Shown: positions 44,022 through 52,249 of the stretch, piece by piece
How positions within the stretch are numbered: the first letter of the stretch is position 1
How the letters are laid out: the number at the start of each line of letters is the position of its first letter
Assembly (NCBI RefSeq): GCF_020564355.1
Contig: NZ_JAJCRR010000002.1
Coordinates: forward strand, 124,001 to 188,000
Source of the DNA: Lachnospira pectinoschiza
GTDB lineage: Bacteria > Bacillota > Clostridia > Lachnospirales > Lachnospiraceae
Reading direction: 5' to 3'
Length of the DNA stretch: 64,000 bases
Translations under genes and position numbers: made by a program
Notes under the pieces: generated by a model
Database searches by the model: none
What the model was told of the DNA's origin: nothing
What the model saw: the letters and a program-made list of their open reading frames with translations, nothing else

Positions 44022-45611
44022 ATGGTAGTAGAATTGATGTTGATAGCATTAATACTGGTGTTATGTATTATTGCGGATAAGTTTTCGGGCAAATTCGGAA
44101 TGCCTGCGTTAATTTTGTTTATCGGAATCGGTATGCTGTTTGGCAGTGACGGAATTGTAAAGATTCCATTTGATAACTTTGCAGTAACCGAACAGATTTG
44201 TACGATTGCACTGGGATTTATTATGTTTTACGGCGGCTTCAACACCAAGTGGAAGGCGGCAAAGCCGGTTGCAGTCAAATCATTGTTATTGTCAACGGCC
44301 GGCGTATTTCTGACCGGGTTTCTCACGATGGCATTTTGCTGTGTGGTATTAAAGTTTCGTTTCGCAGAGGGTTTCCTTTTGGGAGCGGTCATTTCCTGTA
44401 CGGATGCTGCGAGTGTATTTTCCATTTTACGAAAGAAAAAGCTGAATTTAAAAGACGGCGTGGCTTCCCTGCTTGAAATCGAAAGCGGCAGTAATGATCC
44501 GACGGCGTATATGCTGACGGTGATTGGTATTTCTCTGGTAAACGGTGAAAATCTTTCAACTGTGCCGTATGCTATTTTTGCGCAGATTGTATACGGTGTG
44601 GCAATCGGTGTTGTGCTTGCCGTATTTGGTATATGGGTGCTGACAAAGACAAGAGTGGTAACAAACGGTATGTATACGGTATTTATACTGGCGCTGGTGC
44701 TGTTTGGCATGGGCTTTTCGTCACTGGTGGGCGGAAATGCATTTTTAAGTATCTACCTTTTGGGGATTCTTATGGGAAACAGCAGTATCCGCAATAAAAA
44801 AGAAATTATTCCGTTTTTTGACGGAGTGACGGGATTATCCCAGATTGTGATATTCTTTTTACTGGGTCTGCTGTCATTTCCGCACAAATTTCCGTATATC
44901 ATGGGAACGGCGATTGTTATCGCACTGTTTATCCTGCTGATTGCAAGACCGCTCACGGTTCTGCTCATTTTAAAGCCGTTTCACTGTTCACTGAATCAAT
45001 GTCTGCTGGTTTCGTGGGCGGGGCTTAGAGGTGCTTCATCGATTGTATTCTCGATATTTGCCATGGCGGCGGGAAATGACATTTCAAGAGATTTATTTCA
45101 CATTGTCTTTATGATTTCGCTGTTATCTGTTGCGGTACAGGGCACACTGCTTCCGTATGTTTCACGGAAACTGGATATGATTGATGATAAGGCAGATGTC
45201 CAAAAGACATTTAATGACTATCAGGAAGAGTCGGCAATTACGCTGATGCGCATGTATATTCCAAAGGGACATAACTGGGAAAATAAGCATATCAGCGAGG
45301 TACATATGCCGACAGGCGCACTGGCACTCATGATTAAGCGTGATGATGAAACGATTATCACACGCGGCAATACGCAGATTCTGGCAGGGGATAGCCTGAT
45401 TTTAAGCGTGCCGACCTATAATCCGGATGATGACGAAGGACTGGAAGAAATTTTTATCGACAAAAATCATCCATGGGGCAACCAAAGAATCGAAGACTTA
45501 AATCTCCCGGAAAATGTCCTGATTGCGCTGATTAAGAGAAATGAACGCAATATTATCCCGGACGGAAAGACGTTTATCGAGCCGGAGGACGTTGTGGTGC
45601 TCTATAAATAA
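44022..45611 (+). CDS. K+/H+-type antiporter (NhaP2/CPA1) with RCK_C domains
   Basis: A 529-residue antiporter of the CPA1 family. About twelve membrane helices cover residues 1-385, with SCTDAASVFSIL and LEIESGSNDPTAYML (the ND ion-binding pair) and WAGLRGASSIVFSI. The soluble C terminus holds two RCK_C/TrkA_C-type modules (about 410-470 and 475-529), the layout of potassium/proton antiporters of the NhaP2/CvrA group. It probably exports K+ or Na+ in exchange for H+ in the membrane, gated by a ligand bound at the RCK modules; some such proteins bind cyclic di-AMP. GGAGGAAG precedes the ATG. Confidence 0.88.
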   Translation: MVVELMLIALILVLCIIADKFSGKFGMPALILFIGIGMLFGSDGIVKIPFDNFAVTEQICTIALGFIMFYGGFNTKWKAAKPVAVKSLLLSTAGVFLTGFLTMAFCCVVLKFRFAEGFLLGAVISCTDAASVFSILRKKKLNLKDGVASLLEIESGSNDPTAYMLTVIGISLVNGENLSTVPYAIFAQIVYGVAIGVVLAVFGIWVLTKTRVVTNGMYTVFILALVLFGMGFSSLVGGNAFLSIYLLGILMGNSSIRNKKEIIPFFDGVTGLSQIVIFFLLGLLSFPHKFPYIMGTAIVIALFILLIARPLTVLLILKPFHCSLNQCLLVSWAGLRGASSIVFSIFAMAAGNDISRDLFHIVFMISLLSVAVQGTLLPYVSRKLDMIDDKADVQKTFNDYQEESAITLMRMYIPKGHNWENKHISEVHMPTGALALMIKRDDETIITRGNTQILAGDSLILSVPTYNPDDDEGLEEIFIDKNHPWGNQRIEDLNLPENVLIALIKRNERNIIPDGKTFIEPEDVVVLYK

Positions 45612-45616
45612 CTTTA

Positions 45617-45659
45617 AAAAGCACCGAAACAGTAACAGCGGCTGTTTCGGTGCTTTTTT
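45617..45659 (+). terminator. Terminator after the antiporter gene
   Basis: AGCACCGAAACAG and CTGTTTCGGTGCT form a 13-bp stem with a short loop, followed by six T residues. Confidence 0.92.
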
Positions 45660-45711
45660 GTATGAATCTTTTTTGCATAAAAGGACAGAAAAATTTCTTG
45701 AAAAAAGAACA

Positions 45712-45754
45712 TTGACAACACTATTATCATAGTGTACTATATAACTAGTTCACT
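45712..45754 (+). promoter_or_regulatory. Promoter and GntR operator of the gntR-ABC operon
   Basis: TTGACA at 45712-45717 and TACTAT at 45735-45740 are 17 bases apart. AGTGTACTA at 45731-45739 and TAGTTCACT at 45746-45754 are complementary at 8 of 9 positions around a 6-base spacer, covering the -10. This is the expected autoregulatory site of the YtrA-type GntR protein encoded immediately downstream. Confidence 0.7.
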
Positions 45755-45781
45755 GATACACAAAAGAAAGGAGGACGACGA

Positions 45782-46132
45782 ATGGAATTTGAAAATAATA
45801 TCCCGATTTACATTCAGGTTATCAATCAGATAAAAAAGGATATTATTACAGGAAAGCTTCCAATGGGTGCGAAACTGCCATCCACAAGAGAACTGGCGGT
45901 TTTATATCACATCAATCCGAATACGGCGGGGAGGGTTTATAAAGAAATGGAACTTCAGAATATGTGCTATACCAAAAGAGGGCTCGGAACATTTGTAACC
46001 GAGGATGCCGCGGTGTTTAAAGCCCTGCGGGAGTCCATGGCACAGGAATTTATCAGTAATTTTATCAAAGAAATGCAGGATTTAGGATACAGCAAAGAGG
46101 AACTGCTGGCAGAGGTGTCGGCGAAATTTTAA
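45782..46132 (+). CDS. GntR family (YtrA type) transcriptional regulator
   Basis: A 116-residue regulator with an N-terminal winged helix-turn-helix (IPIYIQVINQIKKDIITGKL, LPSTRELAVLYHINPNTAGR, then RGLGTFVTED) and only a short helical C-terminal dimerisation tail. This small form is the YtrA subfamily, which represses adjacent ABC transporter genes that respond to cell-wall-active agents. AAAGGAGG precedes the ATG. An operator-like palindrome overlies its promoter, and an ABC ATPase and permease follow. Confidence 0.92.
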   Translation: MEFENNIPIYIQVINQIKKDIITGKLPMGAKLPSTRELAVLYHINPNTAGRVYKEMELQNMCYTKRGLGTFVTEDAAVFKALRESMAQEFISNFIKEMQDLGYSKEELLAEVSAKF

Positions 46133-46165
46133 AAGAAGTAAAGCGGAAATGCGGAATGGAGGGAA

Positions 46166-46228
46166 GTGTGAAAAATCATAAATTAAAATTTTTCACACAG
46201 CTATTTGCGCCACAAGTGCCGCAAATAG
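46166..46228 (+). other. Two intercistronic hairpins between gntR and the ABC gene
   Basis: GTGTGAAAAAT/ATTTTTCACAC at 46166-46198 and CTATTTGCG/CGCAAATAG at 46201-46228 are perfect stems in tandem, in the 122-base gap. Neither is followed by a T tract. They could set differential stability or expression of the regulator and transporter parts of the message. Confidence 0.55.
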
Positions 46229-46254
46229 ATTGATTGTAGATTGGAGAGGAATAT

Positions 46255-46941
46255 ATGTTAAATTGTTCAGATGTTAAGAAAACGTATTTTAATAAGACGG
46301 CTGTGGAGAATATCAGCCTGTCACTTGAAAATGGAAAGATTTACGCACTTTTAGGCCCGAACGGGAGCGGAAAGACGACGTTTATGAAGATGATTGCAGG
46401 ACTTGTAAAGCCGACAAGCGGAACGATTCTTTATGAAAATGAGCCGATAGGCGTGCAGTCCAAAAGAGAAATCGCTTATCTGCCGACCGAAAGCTTTTTC
46501 TACTCCTTTATGACAGTAAAGGATGTGGGAATTTATTACCGGGACTTTTTTGAAGATTTTGATATGGAAAAATACGCAAAGCTGATAGCCGATATGGATT
46601 TACGGATGGAGGATAAAGCCAGCAAGCTGTCTTCCGGCATGGCTGCCAAGTTAAAGATTGCAGCAACACTTGCAAGAGCCGCAAAGCTCTATCTGTTAGA
46701 CGAACCGTTAAACGGTATTGATATTATTGCAAGAGAAAAGGTAGTTACAACGATTTTAAATGCGGTTGGTGAAGAAAGCAGTGTTGTCATTTCAAGCCAT
46801 CTGGTCGATGAACTTGAGGCGGTAGTGGATTCTGTGATCTTTATAAAAGAGGGCAGAAACATTTTACAGGGTGAAGCCGAGCAGATAAGGGAGCAGCGAG
46901 GCAAGTCTATTGTAGAACTTTATAAGGAAATATATGCGTAA
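46255..46941 (+). CDS. ABC transporter ATP-binding protein
   Basis: A 228-residue ATPase: Walker A GPNGSGKTTFMK, signature LSSGMAAKLKIAATLA, Walker B LYLLDEPLNGID and H-loop SSHLVDE. The signature LSSGMAAKLK differs from the canonical LSGGQ in the way usual for YtrB-like transporters. It pairs with the permease at 46965 and is controlled by the GntR regulator. GGAGAGGAAT precedes the ATG. Likely role: envelope-stress response or export; substrate not evident. Confidence 0.9.
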   Translation: MLNCSDVKKTYFNKTAVENISLSLENGKIYALLGPNGSGKTTFMKMIAGLVKPTSGTILYENEPIGVQSKREIAYLPTESFFYSFMTVKDVGIYYRDFFEDFDMEKYAKLIADMDLRMEDKASKLSSGMAAKLKIAATLARAAKLYLLDEPLNGIDIIAREKVVTTILNAVGEESSVVISSHLVDELEAVVDSVIFIKEGRNILQGEAEQIREQRGKSIVELYKEIYA

Positions 46942-46964
46942 GGGCGGAAAGAGAGGTTAAGAGT

Positions 46965-47714
46965 ATGTTAAAGCTGATGAAGTATGAATTTAAAAAGCAG
47001 ATGTTTTCAAAAATAATTATTGCGGCAATATTAGGGGTACTGACACTGTATTTCGGAATTGCGTGCGTGATAGATAAGGAAACCCATGCGGCAATCGCAA
47101 CTATGCTGATATTTACCGTTATGGTTTTTGCGGGATTGTATGTGGCGGTAGAAAGCTTGAGCGTATATGATAAGGATTTAAAGACCAAACAGAGTTATAT
47201 GCTGTTTCTTGTTCCGAAGTCTTCCTATGAGATTCTTGGCGCAAAAATGATTTCGGCGGTACTGCAAATCTTTTTTACCATGCTGATTTACGGTATCGTG
47301 GCGGTGCTGTGCGGTTCGGTTTTCCTGATAAAGTACAGCAGTGTCAGAGAACTGATGACACTGGTCCAGAACATTTTAGAAATTAATTATTCTGTCAGAG
47401 TGGACTGGGGTTTTGCAGTCCAGAAGATTTTGACGGTTTTTGTTACATGGGTATTTATTGTAGTGCTTGGATATTTTGTGGAAACGCTGATATATACACT
47501 GGTGCATAAAACTAAGCTGACCTCATTTATTGTTTTTGTGGCATATATTTTATGCTTCTGGGGAGTTGTAAGCGCCGATAATGCAATTTTAAATGTGATA
47601 AGCAAATCTTCACAGGTAATGCAAAGCAGTGTGGAAATTCTTTTCTTCCTTGTTATTAACACACTGCTGTATGTGGCGTCAGCATGGTTAATGGATAAAA
47701 AGCTGAGTGTGTAA
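46965..47714 (+). CDS. ABC transporter permease (YtrC/D-like)
   Basis: A 249-residue protein with six hydrophobic segments. The opening MLKLMKYEFKKQMFSKIIIA is typical of ABC-2-type permeases from GntR-controlled operons; helices follow near residues 18-38, 45-65, 95-120, 140-170, 185-210 and 222-243. It lies 23 bases after the ATPase gene and behind GAGAGG. It forms the membrane part of the transporter encoded with 46255. A terminator follows. Confidence 0.8.
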   Translation: MLKLMKYEFKKQMFSKIIIAAILGVLTLYFGIACVIDKETHAAIATMLIFTVMVFAGLYVAVESLSVYDKDLKTKQSYMLFLVPKSSYEILGAKMISAVLQIFFTMLIYGIVAVLCGSVFLIKYSSVRELMTLVQNILEINYSVRVDWGFAVQKILTVFVTWVFIVVLGYFVETLIYTLVHKTKLTSFIVFVAYILCFWGVVSADNAILNVISKSSQVMQSSVEILFFLVINTLLYVASAWLMDKKLSV

Positions 47715-47732
47715 AAATGCGGTATACGGAAA

Positions 47733-47766
47733 AAATCCGGACGGTGAAAAATCGTCCGGATTTTTT
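47733..47766 (+). terminator. Terminator of the gntR-ABC operon
   Basis: AAATCCGGACG and CGTCCGGATTT form a strong stem around a 9-base loop, with seven T residues after it. Confidence 0.92.
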
Positions 47767-47811
47767 ATTGTGCAGATACCGGACTGCACATAAAAAATAA
47801 TAAAAAGATAC

Positions 47812-47871
47812 TTGACGGATACAGAGAGTTAGTGTATACTAACCATTGTAAAGAGGTTAGATAAAACTAAC
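47812..47871 (+). promoter_or_regulatory. Promoter with two GTTAG-N6-CTAAC palindromes (flavodoxin operon)
   Basis: TTGACG at 47812-47817 and TATACT at 47835-47840 are 17 bases apart. Palindrome 1 (GTTAGTGTATACTAAC, 47828-47843) overlaps the -10; palindrome 2 (GTTAG-N6-CTAAC, 47856-47871) follows with its centre 28 bp further on. The geometry is identical to the sites at 36265-36308. The GTTAG/CTAAC half-sites recall those of DtxR/IdeR iron regulators, although the spacer there is shorter. Confidence 0.75.
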
Positions 47872-47896
47872 TATGGTTTTATATGGAGGAGAAAGT

Positions 47897-48514
47897 ATGA
47901 GCCGGGAGATTTTAAAGCTTGTGCAGAAAATCGACAGCAGTACAGTGGATTTGCAGATGGTTCTGCAATGTGCACCGGTGCTTGCCGGATTAAAGGTTTC
48001 CAATATGTTAAGTGTAAGCCGGGCGTTTTATCCGCGTATACTTGAGGTGTTAAAGGAAACGGATATTTCCTGTTATCTGCTGCGGCAGACAGATGAAAAA
48101 GTTATTCTTCTGCTGTACAAGGAGCAGGAATTACAGCAGCAGCTTTTAGAAGCGGATACGAGAGCATTTTTAAAATCCTACGGATACACACAGTTTGCGG
48201 TAGAAGATGTTTTGGATTTATTCAAAAAGCGTTACTGCGACAATCTGTGTACAACAAAGGATTTTCCACATGAAATGGGTGTGCTTTTAGGATATCCGCT
48301 GGAAGATGTAAAAGGCTTTATTAACAACCGGGGCAGGAATTTTCTCTATACAGGCTATTGGAAGGTTTATTCTGATTTACAGCAGAAGGTGGATTTGTTT
48401 GGATGTTTTGAACAGGCAAAAGAACAGATGATACGGCTGCTGTCATACGGAATGGATATTCAGGAAATAATAATGATGTTTCATTATGAGGAACTGCGGG
48501 AAGCAGTTATCTAA
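47897..48514 (+). CDS. DUF3793 family protein
   Basis: A 205-residue soluble protein of the DUF3793 type: VLQCAPVLAGLKVSNMLSV near the start, then EMGVLLGYPLEDVKGFINNR and YTGYWKVYSD, which are the family's conserved blocks. Biochemical role unknown. In Firmicutes such genes commonly accompany flavodoxin genes, and here the flavodoxin follows after 52 bases. The start at 47897 has GGAGGAG six bases upstream; an earlier ATG at 47873 abuts the operator. Regulation by the paired palindromes points to metal (probably iron) limitation. Confidence 0.8.
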   Translation: MSREILKLVQKIDSSTVDLQMVLQCAPVLAGLKVSNMLSVSRAFYPRILEVLKETDISCYLLRQTDEKVILLLYKEQELQQQLLEADTRAFLKSYGYTQFAVEDVLDLFKKRYCDNLCTTKDFPHEMGVLLGYPLEDVKGFINNRGRNFLYTGYWKVYSDLQQKVDLFGCFEQAKEQMIRLLSYGMDIQEIIMMFHYEELREAVI

Positions 48515-48566
48515 AGGAAGCAGACAAAAAAATATGCACAAACCAGTGCAGGAAATGAGGATGAAC

Positions 48567-48986
48567 ATGGCAAAAGTAGTTTATTGGTCACAGACAGGCA
48601 ACACACAGACAATGGCAGAGGCAGTTGCAAAAGGAATCACAGCGGCAGGCGGCAGCGCGGAATGTGTTGCGGTATCGGATATTACACCACAGGACTTGGC
48701 GGGTGAAGCTGTATTTGCATTAGGATGCCCGGCAATGGGTGCAGAGGTTCTTGAAGAATCAGAAATGGAACCTTTTGTGGAAGAACTTGAAAAGAGTGTA
48801 TCCGGCAAGAAAATCGGTTTATTCGGTTCTTACGGCTGGGGTGACGGTCAGTGGATGAGAGACTGGGAAGAAAGAATGAAAGCAGCAGGTGCAGAAATTG
48901 TCGGAGGAGAAGGCGTTATCTGCATGGAAGCACCGGATGATGAAGCAATAGCGGCTTGTGAAAAGCTGGGAAGCCAGCTTATCTAG
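48567..48986 (+). CDS. Short-chain flavodoxin
   Basis: A 139-residue flavodoxin. The FMN phosphate loop SQTGNTQTMAEAV is at residues 8-20, the isoalloxazine-contacting loops are ALGCPAMGAEVLEE and FGSYGWGDGQWMRDWEE, and the length is that of short-chain members. It carries low-potential electrons in place of ferredoxin when iron is scarce. GAGG stands 6 bases before the ATG at 48567. It sits between DUF3793 and DUF2325 genes, all probably on one transcript with iron-regulator-like sites. Confidence 0.92.
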   Translation: MAKVVYWSQTGNTQTMAEAVAKGITAAGGSAECVAVSDITPQDLAGEAVFALGCPAMGAEVLEESEMEPFVEELEKSVSGKKIGLFGSYGWGDGQWMRDWEERMKAAGAEIVGGEGVICMEAPDDEAIAACEKLGSQLI

Positions 48987-49003
48987 TCAGATAAGGAGAA
49001 AGC

Positions 49004-49288
49004 ATGAGTGTTGTAATTGTTGGGGGACATGACCGTATGGTCAGTCAGTACAAGAAAATCTGTAAAGAACATAAATGTAAGGCAAAGGTATTTACACAGA
49101 TGAGTGCAAATCTGTCAAGCCAGATTGGAAGCCCGGATCTGGTGATTTTATTTACCAATACGGTGTCACATAAAATGGCGCGCTGCGCAGTTGTTGAAGC
49201 TGAACGCGCCAATGCGAATATTATCAGATGCCACACAAGCAGCCAGGCTGCATTAAATGAAATTTTAGACAAGGCAGCCGCAGTGTAA
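49004..49288 (+). CDS. DUF2325 family protein
   Basis: A 94-residue small alpha/beta protein. MSVVIVGGHDRMVSQYKKIC at the start, LVILFTNTVSHKM in the middle and CHTSSQAALNEIL at the end match DUF2325. The family's function is not established. It follows the flavodoxin gene by 17 bases, with AAGGAG before the ATG, as last gene of the operon. Cysteines at C19, C24, C56 and C75 are notable for so small a protein. Confidence 0.82.
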   Translation: MSVVIVGGHDRMVSQYKKICKEHKCKAKVFTQMSANLSSQIGSPDLVILFTNTVSHKMARCAVVEAERANANIIRCHTSSQAALNEILDKAAAV

Positions 49289-49320
49289 AAACCAGATAAA
49301 AGAAAATAAAATATGAGGGT

Positions 49321-49365
49321 AAATGTCTGCAATTCCGCAAATGAATGAGGGATTGCAGACATTTT
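49321..49365 (+). terminator. Terminator of the flavodoxin operon
   Basis: AAATGTCTGCAAT at 49321-49333 pairs with ATTGCAGACATTT, ending in TTTT. It lies between the DUF2325 gene and the GTPase fusion gene. Confidence 0.75.
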
Positions 49366-49424
49366 GCGTGCATGATAGAATGTAATGTACATTATATTCA
49401 CAGGAAAGAGCAGGGTGCAGAAGA

Positions 49425-52049
49425 ATGAATCAGCAGGAATATAAAATTAAAAGATTCTGTATGGCAGTCCTTGCCCATGTAGATGCGGGAAAGACGACCT
49501 TGTCAGAGGGGCTTTTGTATACAGGGGGAAGTATCCGTAAAGTCGGAAGAGTAGATAATAAAGATGCATATTTTGATAATTTTGAACTGGAGCGGACGCG
49601 CGGTATTACGATTTTTTCAAAGCAGGCGCAGATTTATTGGAAAGACTGTGAGATAACGCTGTTAGATACGCCGGGACATGTGGATTTTTCGGCAGAAATG
49701 GAGCGGACATTACAGGTACTGGATTACGCCATTCTGGTTGTCAGCGGCGCAGATGGCATACAGGGGCATACACGGACATTGTGGCGTCTGTTAAACCGGT
49801 ATAAAATCCCGGTATTTTTATTTGTCAACAAAATGGACCAGCCGGGAACGGACAAACAGGCGGTTTTATCACAGTTACAGCGGGAGTTTAGTGTTTCGTG
49901 TGTGGATTTTTCAAAAAAAGACGACAATCCGGACGAATTCTTTGAAAATGTGGCGCTTTGTGATGAATCAGTATTAAATGATTATCTGAATAGCGGCAGT
50001 ATTGAAACGGACGTTATCAAAGAACTGATTGCATCAAGAGAGCTTTTTCCGTGCTTTTTCGGTTCGGCATTAAAAATGACCGGCGTGGAGGAACTGCTTG
50101 AAGCGGTGACACTGTATGCAAAACAGCCGGTATATACAAAGGAGTTCGGTGCGCGTGTATTTAAAATCGCAAGAGATGAGCAGGGCGCGCGCCTGACGTA
50201 TATGAAGCTGACCGGCGGCATTTTAAAGAATAAAGAATTGTTAAGCGGCGGAAAAGATTCGGAAAAATGGTCGGAAAAGGTCAATCAAATCCGCATTTAT
50301 TCCGGTGAAAAATATACCGCACCGGCGCAGGTGCAAGCCGGTGTGGTCTGTGCGGTAACGGGACTGACAAAGACGTATCCGGGACAGGGGCTTGGTACAC
50401 AGGCAGGGACGGTTGTTCCGTTTTTAGAGCCGGTGCTTACGTATTGTATTGAACTTCCGGCAGGCTGTGATGCGGCGGTATTTTTACCGAAGCTGCGGGA
50501 GTTAGAGGAAGAAGAACCACAGTTACATATTGTATGGAATGAAAAATTACAGCAGATATATGTACAGGTAATGGGCGAAGTCCAGATTGAAATTTTAAAA
50601 AGCCTGATACAGGAGCGGTTTGGTGTCAGCGTGGAATTCGGCACGGGAAGCATTGTCTATAAAGAAACCATTCAAAATACGGTAGAGGGTGTAGGACATT
50701 TTGAACCACTGCGCCACTATGCGGAGGTTCATTTACTTTTAGAACCGCTGCCGCGGGGAAGCGGGCTTGTCTTTGCCGCAGACTGCAGTGAGGAACAGCT
50801 CGATAAAAACTGGCAGAGACTGGTGTTGACGCATTTGTATGAAAAAGAACATTTAGGTGTGTTGACCGGCAGTGTTATTACCGATATGAAGATTACGTTA
50901 AAGGCGGGAAGGGCACACCAGAAGCATACCGAAGGCGGTGATTTCAGACAGGCGACATACCGTGCGGTGCGGCAGGGCTTAATGCAGGCAGAAAGTGTGC
51001 TGTTAGAGCCGTATTATGAATTCAGGCTGGAAATTCCGGAAACGGCAGTCGGCAGGGCAATGACGGATATTGAAAGGATGTGCGGCACATTTGCGTTACA
51101 GCAGACACACGAAGCAGGCATGGCAGCGATTACGGGAGAAGCCCCGGTTTCTACGATGAAAGACTACTATAAAGAAGTGGTTGCCTACAGCAAGGGTACA
51201 GGCAGGTTGTTCTGTAACCTGAAAGGTTATGAAGTCTGTCACAATCAGAATGAAGTTTTAAAAACATGCGGCTACATTGCGGAACGGGATTTGGACAATC
51301 CGGCGGATTCTGTCTTTTGCGCGCACGGTTCGGGGTTTGTAGTCGGCTGGCAGGAAGTGCCGGAGTATATGCATCTTGAAAGCATTTTAAAGGAAAAGCG
51401 TAAAGACGAGATGCAGCCGCAGAAAGCTGCTGCAAGAAGCGTGTCGGATGAGTGGATTGGCACGGAAGAAATTGATGAGATTTTACGCCAGACCTATTAT
51501 GCCAATAAAAGGGATAAGTCCATGCCGCGTACCGGTACGAAAAAAAGAACGATTACCCGCGTGGATACACTGCCAAAGACTTCGGGAATGACAGTGCGCA
51601 GCTACGACCAGCCGGCGCAGAAGGAATATCTTTTAGTAGACGGCTATAACATTATTTTTGCATGGCAGGAATTAAAGGAGCTGGCGGCTGTTAATATTGA
51701 CAGTGCGAGAGGCCGGCTTTTGGACATTTTGTGCAATTATCAGGGAAGCCGCCAGTGTGAGCTGATTGTTGTATTTGATGCGTACCGTGTGAAAGGACAT
51801 GTGACAGAGTTTACAGATTATTACAATATTCATGTGGTCTACACAAAAGAAGCTGAAACGGCAGATGCTTATATTGAAAAATTTGCACATGAAAATGGCA
51901 GAAAATATAAAGTCACGGTTGCAACCTCGGACGGGCTTGAACAGGTGATTATCCGAGGGCAGGGGTGCCTTTTGATGTCGGCAAGGGAGTTTGAAGCGGA
52001 GGTTAAAGCAAGGGAACAGCATATCCGTGAAAACTATCTGACACCGTAA
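49425..52049 (+). CDS. TetM/EF-G-like translational GTPase fused to Rae1/YacP-type NYN nuclease
   Basis: An 874-residue fusion. Residues 1-650 form a translation factor of the TetM/EF-G class: G1 AHVDAGKTT, G2 threonine in RTRGIT, G3 DTPGH, G4 NKMD, then domains II-V with YAEVHLLLEPLPRGSG (domain IV) and APVSTMKDYYKEVV. A charged linker (about 650-732) follows. Residues 735-865 are a NYN/PIN-like domain with DGYN (739-742), IVVFDAYRVKG, YTKEAETADAYIEK and VATSDGLEQ, which are the conserved acidic blocks of Rae1 (YacP), the ribosomal A-site mRNA endonuclease of Bacillus. The whole is inferred to be a ribosome-entering GTPase that carries its own A-site nuclease; it need not confer tetracycline resistance. 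It is alone on its transcript. Confidence 0.85.
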   Translation: MNQQEYKIKRFCMAVLAHVDAGKTTLSEGLLYTGGSIRKVGRVDNKDAYFDNFELERTRGITIFSKQAQIYWKDCEITLLDTPGHVDFSAEMERTLQVLDYAILVVSGADGIQGHTRTLWRLLNRYKIPVFLFVNKMDQPGTDKQAVLSQLQREFSVSCVDFSKKDDNPDEFFENVALCDESVLNDYLNSGSIETDVIKELIASRELFPCFFGSALKMTGVEELLEAVTLYAKQPVYTKEFGARVFKIARDEQGARLTYMKLTGGILKNKELLSGGKDSEKWSEKVNQIRIYSGEKYTAPAQVQAGVVCAVTGLTKTYPGQGLGTQAGTVVPFLEPVLTYCIELPAGCDAAVFLPKLRELEEEEPQLHIVWNEKLQQIYVQVMGEVQIEILKSLIQERFGVSVEFGTGSIVYKETIQNTVEGVGHFEPLRHYAEVHLLLEPLPRGSGLVFAADCSEEQLDKNWQRLVLTHLYEKEHLGVLTGSVITDMKITLKAGRAHQKHTEGGDFRQATYRAVRQGLMQAESVLLEPYYEFRLEIPETAVGRAMTDIERMCGTFALQQTHEAGMAAITGEAPVSTMKDYYKEVVAYSKGTGRLFCNLKGYEVCHNQNEVLKTCGYIAERDLDNPADSVFCAHGSGFVVGWQEVPEYMHLESILKEKRKDEMQPQKAAARSVSDEWIGTEEIDEILRQTYYANKRDKSMPRTGTKKRTITRVDTLPKTSGMTVRSYDQPAQKEYLLVDGYNIIFAWQELKELAAVNIDSARGRLLDILCNYQGSRQCELIVVFDAYRVKGHVTEFTDYYNIHVVYTKEAETADAYIEKFAHENGRKYKVTVATSDGLEQVIIRGQGCLLMSAREFEAEVKAREQHIRENYLTP

Positions 52050-52113
52050 TTTCGTTTTTTAAAGCACTTTCATAAATAAGATTTGTAAAAACAGTTTGTA
52101 ATTTAGGTAAAAA

Positions 52114-52199
52114 TTTAGTAAATCTACTAAAAAATGTATTTCATTTAGTACAATCTGCACATATAATACACAATATGATGTACCTAACCAATACATCAT
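52114..52199. promoter_or_regulatory. Promoter region with two perfect palindromes before the lipoprotein gene
   Basis: TTTAGTA-N4-TACTAAA is at 52114-52131, with a third TTTAGTA at 52144-52150. A TATAAT -10 box is at 52162-52167. Downstream, ATGATGTA at 52175-52182 and TACATCAT at 52192-52199 form a perfect inverted repeat with a 9-base spacer in the untranslated leader. This suggests control by at least one repressor. Confidence 0.5.
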
Positions 52200-52249
52200 C
52201 ATAAACCTATAAAACTTTTTACAAAATAAAACTAATTGGAGGGTGTTTT

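Noticed and set aside
49425..52049. Classical tetracycline resistance determinant (tetM/tetO)
   Set aside because: The GTPase part is divergent, carries an extra linker and nuclease domain, and no conjugative element or regulatory leader peptide is present.
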